Below are positions 61,464 through 64,000 of a stretch of 64,000 nt of DNA, in pieces; position 1 is the first letter of the stretch; every line of letters begins with the position of its first letter. The stretch spans positions 41,387,555 through 41,451,554 of the forward strand of contig CM035808.1 of NCBI GenBank assembly GCA_020466095.1, written 5' to 3'. The DNA is from Chlorops oryzae. Its lineage: Eukaryota > Arthropoda > Insecta > Diptera > Chloropidae. Made by a program: the position numbers and the translations under genes. The notes under the pieces are model-generated. The model saw only the letters and a program-made list of their open reading frames with translations, did not search any database and had not been told where the DNA came from.

Positions 61464-62529
61464 CACAGTGGTCCCTCAGAAATTCTATGCGGCCAAAAAT
61501 CTGAAATTTGGCTTTCAAAGGCGCTGAATCCATTTTTTGAATAATTTTGGGGCTAACCCTAAAAGGGGGTCCTGGGGGTGGGGGTAAATATCGAAAAATG
61601 TCCAAAAATATCATGTGGGGTATCAAAATATATGTTTTCAAACCTCCGTAAGTCATTTCTGCCATCTATTTAACCCAAAACCCTAAAGGGGCCCCTGGGG
61701 GTGGGGGGTAAGTATCGTGAAATCTCCAAAAAATCATGCAGGGTGTCAAAATAAATGTTTTCGAACCTACTAAATTCATTTCTGCCATCTATGTATTCCA
61801 AAACTTTAAAGGGGGTCCTAGGGATGGGGGGTAAATATTGAAAAATCTCCAAAAAGTCATGTGGGGTATCAAAATATATGTTTTCGAACCTCCCAAATTC
61901 ATTGCACATATCAATTTTACCCTGCAGCCGCACCTAATTCGGCACCTTGCGGGACAAAATTTTGAGGAAAAATCGCTGATTTGCCCTTTTAAAGCTTATT
62001 TTACGACACATTTTTAGTGTTTTTTGCAAAACGGGCAAAAACGGGCAACAGGTAACAACTGGTGGTCAATATACACACCCCAGGAATAAATGTGCGATTT
62101 TGGTTTTTTTTAGCAAACTTTCACCTTTTTTTATAAAGTCACTTTTGTAAAAAATAAAATGTGAAAAAACTACTTACTTTAAGTGCTTAGTATTTGGGTT
62201 CCAAAATATAAAAAAAAAAAAAACATATATAGATTTGAAATCAGCGAAAAAAACACTATTTAGTTATATAAGCACACGGTTCAATAGCACGTTAGTACCT
62301 CCTTGAGAGAGGATTAAAAGTCACACGCGTCATTACAGAAATAGCTCACTGTCGTAATCTCCCCGTTTGTACGTTGCTGTGGCAACGAATTTCGACATTG
62401 AGGCAGTTACCACATGCAATACCAGTTGCTTTGGACCTTAGACAACACATTGAAACCATTGTTTAGGCTGGGCATCATCATTCATTTTTTGGAATTATGG
62501 CCGCATAGAATTTCTGAGGGACCACTGTG
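61464..62529. mobile_element. Transib-like non-autonomous element
   Basis: Perfect 32-bp inverted ends (61464-61495 and 62498-62529) starting CACAGTGGTCCCTCAGAAAT, with a perfect GC-rich 5-bp target duplication CGCCA (61459-61463, 62530-62534). The CAC heptamer end and the 5-bp GC-rich target are hallmarks of Transib elements, relatives of the RAG1 source. The left end also has CCAAAAATC 22 bp after the heptamer. No transposase remnant seen. The interior carries three 123-bp repeats. Confidence 0.75.
61553..61920. repeat. 123-bp tandem repeat, about 3 copies
   Basis: The landmark T(A/G)TCAAAATA occurs at 61621, 61744 and 61867, an exact 123-bp period. Because 123 is a multiple of three, the minus strand stays open and reads ENIYFDT...HDFLEI repeats, which I take as a by-product. 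Confidence 0.85.
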
Positions 62530-62994
62530 CGCCATAAGTCGAGCCTTGTGGTAAACCACGTAATAGAAAGTGTGGTGTGCCACGTAATAGCTTTTGGCCG
62601 AAGTTGCAGCTATAGTTCTATATGTATTGGTGTATCGATATTTTTCTGCGGCGTCCACATTGCCTACCGTTCGTGATGGGCAGAAATCTAAAATCCCAAA
62701 TCTTACACCATGAAAATTTACAAATTCCCTTTTCCCATTCCACCTAACTCCCACAAAGAGATAAAGTTCCTACGATTTGGGAAAGGGCATGGCCTGAGAG
62801 ACGCAGGAAGCAAGGACTTGAACACGTGTCCAACCAAATCAAAGCAAACGATGAAGATCCTCTGCCCGTATATGGTTTTCCTAAATAAAAGAATTCGGCA
62901 GTCCGTTTTATAAAGAAAAACACCTACTCCAAACGATGTTATTTAAAGATGTCAGAAAGGTGTTAGTTGCTGAAGGGACTCAAAATTGTCTCTT

Positions 62995-63117
62995 TTTATA
63001 CCCAGCGTAAGCCGGGTACATTACGAATAGAAGGGCAAAACATAGTGCGCCAATATTGCTGGGACGCTGGTTATATCAAGGTGGGGCTTTCGTCGACTTA
63101 AGCTTTCTTACACGTTT
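62995..63117 (-). mobile_element. minimal mini-me-like copy
   Basis: Read on the minus strand: GTAAGAAAGCTTAAGTCGAC at the 5' end and GTACCCGGCTTACGCTGGGT at the 3' hairpin, separated by about 80 bp. It keeps both ends but lacks the internal repeats and the (GTCY)n tract. Confidence 0.6.
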
Positions 63118-64000
63118 TATACAAATCCAGATCGTATATAGTGCTATAGTGCTAAAAAATTTGTTCCAAGGCCTTCCTAAAAAAACAATGTTCTGGGAGA
63201 GCAAAAAATAATTTATTTCTTATACCTACATCCAGATAGATTTGTCTTAGATTTTTAAGCTCTCGTCTAAAAATAACATAAGAAGGTAAAACACCCTTAC
63301 TGGGATACATTACTTCAAAGGTTTCATGGTCTTAATTTCTTATTCGTTAGCTTAGTTCTAAAAACTTTCAGAGCAGATCCATGGCTCACTCCTAATAATC
63401 CAAGCCAAGCGGAAAGAGTTAATCCAATATCGAGAAATAATTTCACATAATGGAATGAGTTCGATCAAACCGAGTTTGCTAAAGCGACGTGATTTCTATA
63501 AAATTTGAATCAAATGCGAATTAGTCAGGCTTTAGCTATTCAATTGCATGTGAGAGCATACGATTTGTGCTCCTGGTATCAATGAGCAAAGAAACAAATG
63601 AGTCTGAATCATCAAAATTTCGTGTACTTCAAAATCATTTCAAGTATGAGTCGCGTTATGAATTCCATGACTCATCCGAAAGCCATTTGAATATTTATTG
63701 GAAGCATGTTCAAGGGAAATTTTACATTAAAATAAAAAACTTGTTCTTATGTCAACAGCTTTTTCCTACGTCCATCGGTAATGCTTGATAATCTTTTCTA
63801 TTGACGACGGCGCATAAAAATTACTTACTTAAAACTATTTGAGAAAAATTCATGATCAAAAACAATAAGTAATAACACAAGTCGTCACCGACGAAATAAA
63901 TAAACGATGATTACTTTTACTAAGTATTGGGAAAACTTAAAGCCATCGGTATATAACAAACACGTGGTTGTAGAATCAGATAACCATGCAACTTTATCGC
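63118..64000. other. no gene supported
   Basis: A/T-rich DNA; nothing recognised. Confidence 0.5.

Noticed and set aside
61670..61933. 87-codon minus frame with internal repeats
   Set aside because: It comes from a 123-bp tandem repeat whose length is a multiple of three.

Overview
The window looks like a higher-fly genome (Diptera, Schizophora; a tephritid or similar acalyptrate is my guess). The reasons are a cytoplasmic actin of the Drosophila Act5C/Act42A type, AT-rich non-coding DNA, short (about 55-90 bp) introns wherever no transposon has landed, fly-type core promoter motifs, and mini-me/DINE-like repeats with (GTCY)n tracts. I could reconstruct four protein-coding genes. All are on the minus strand and all lie in the left half.

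Left part (2.7-17.8 kb): two tandem fatty acyl-CoA reductase (FAR) genes in the same orientation. Joining exons by hand gives open frames of 496 and 494 codons, with every shared splice phase matching. FAR1 (2737-12376, 9 exons) is swollen by transposons: its third intron is 6.3 kb and holds a nest of inserted elements, while the same intron in FAR2 is about 60 bp. FAR2 (14818-17748, 10 exons) is compact and has one extra intron, inside the glycine-rich nucleotide-binding motif.

Middle part (20.4-31.5 kb): a divergent actin (20523-21720, two coding exons with a 64-bp intron) and, 6.3 kb away, an intact cytoplasmic actin (CDS 27983-29113). The second has an untranslated leader exon, a TATA/initiator core promoter and a perfect CArG (SRF) box about 90 bp upstream of the predicted start. 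A second CArG box and an alternative leader exon lie inside the 2.2-kb leader intron. The two actins are about 77% identical by hand count, and the divergent copy is changed most in the DNase-binding loop.

Right part (31.5-64 kb): I found no convincing protein-coding gene. It holds microsatellites, poly-A/T runs and many short non-autonomous DNA transposons. Several in the window have clear inverted ends and target-site duplications: hAT-like (8 bp), Tc1/pogo-like (TA), PIF/Harbinger-like (TAA), an unassigned family (4 bp ATAT), and one Transib-like element (5 bp CGCCA) whose ends begin with CACAGTG, the heptamer of V(D)J recombination signals. Several mini-me/Helentron-like copies are present, one carrying a 101-bp tandem repeat.

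The genes do not form one pathway. The FAR pair makes fatty alcohols (waxes, cuticular lipids, pheromones) and the actins build filaments. The most notable items are the divergent actin paralogue, the CArG-driven actin promoter, the nested insertion beside a FAR1 splice donor, and the Transib-like element with signal-like ends. I saw no RNA gene that I would call functional and no CRISPR or prokaryotic system.
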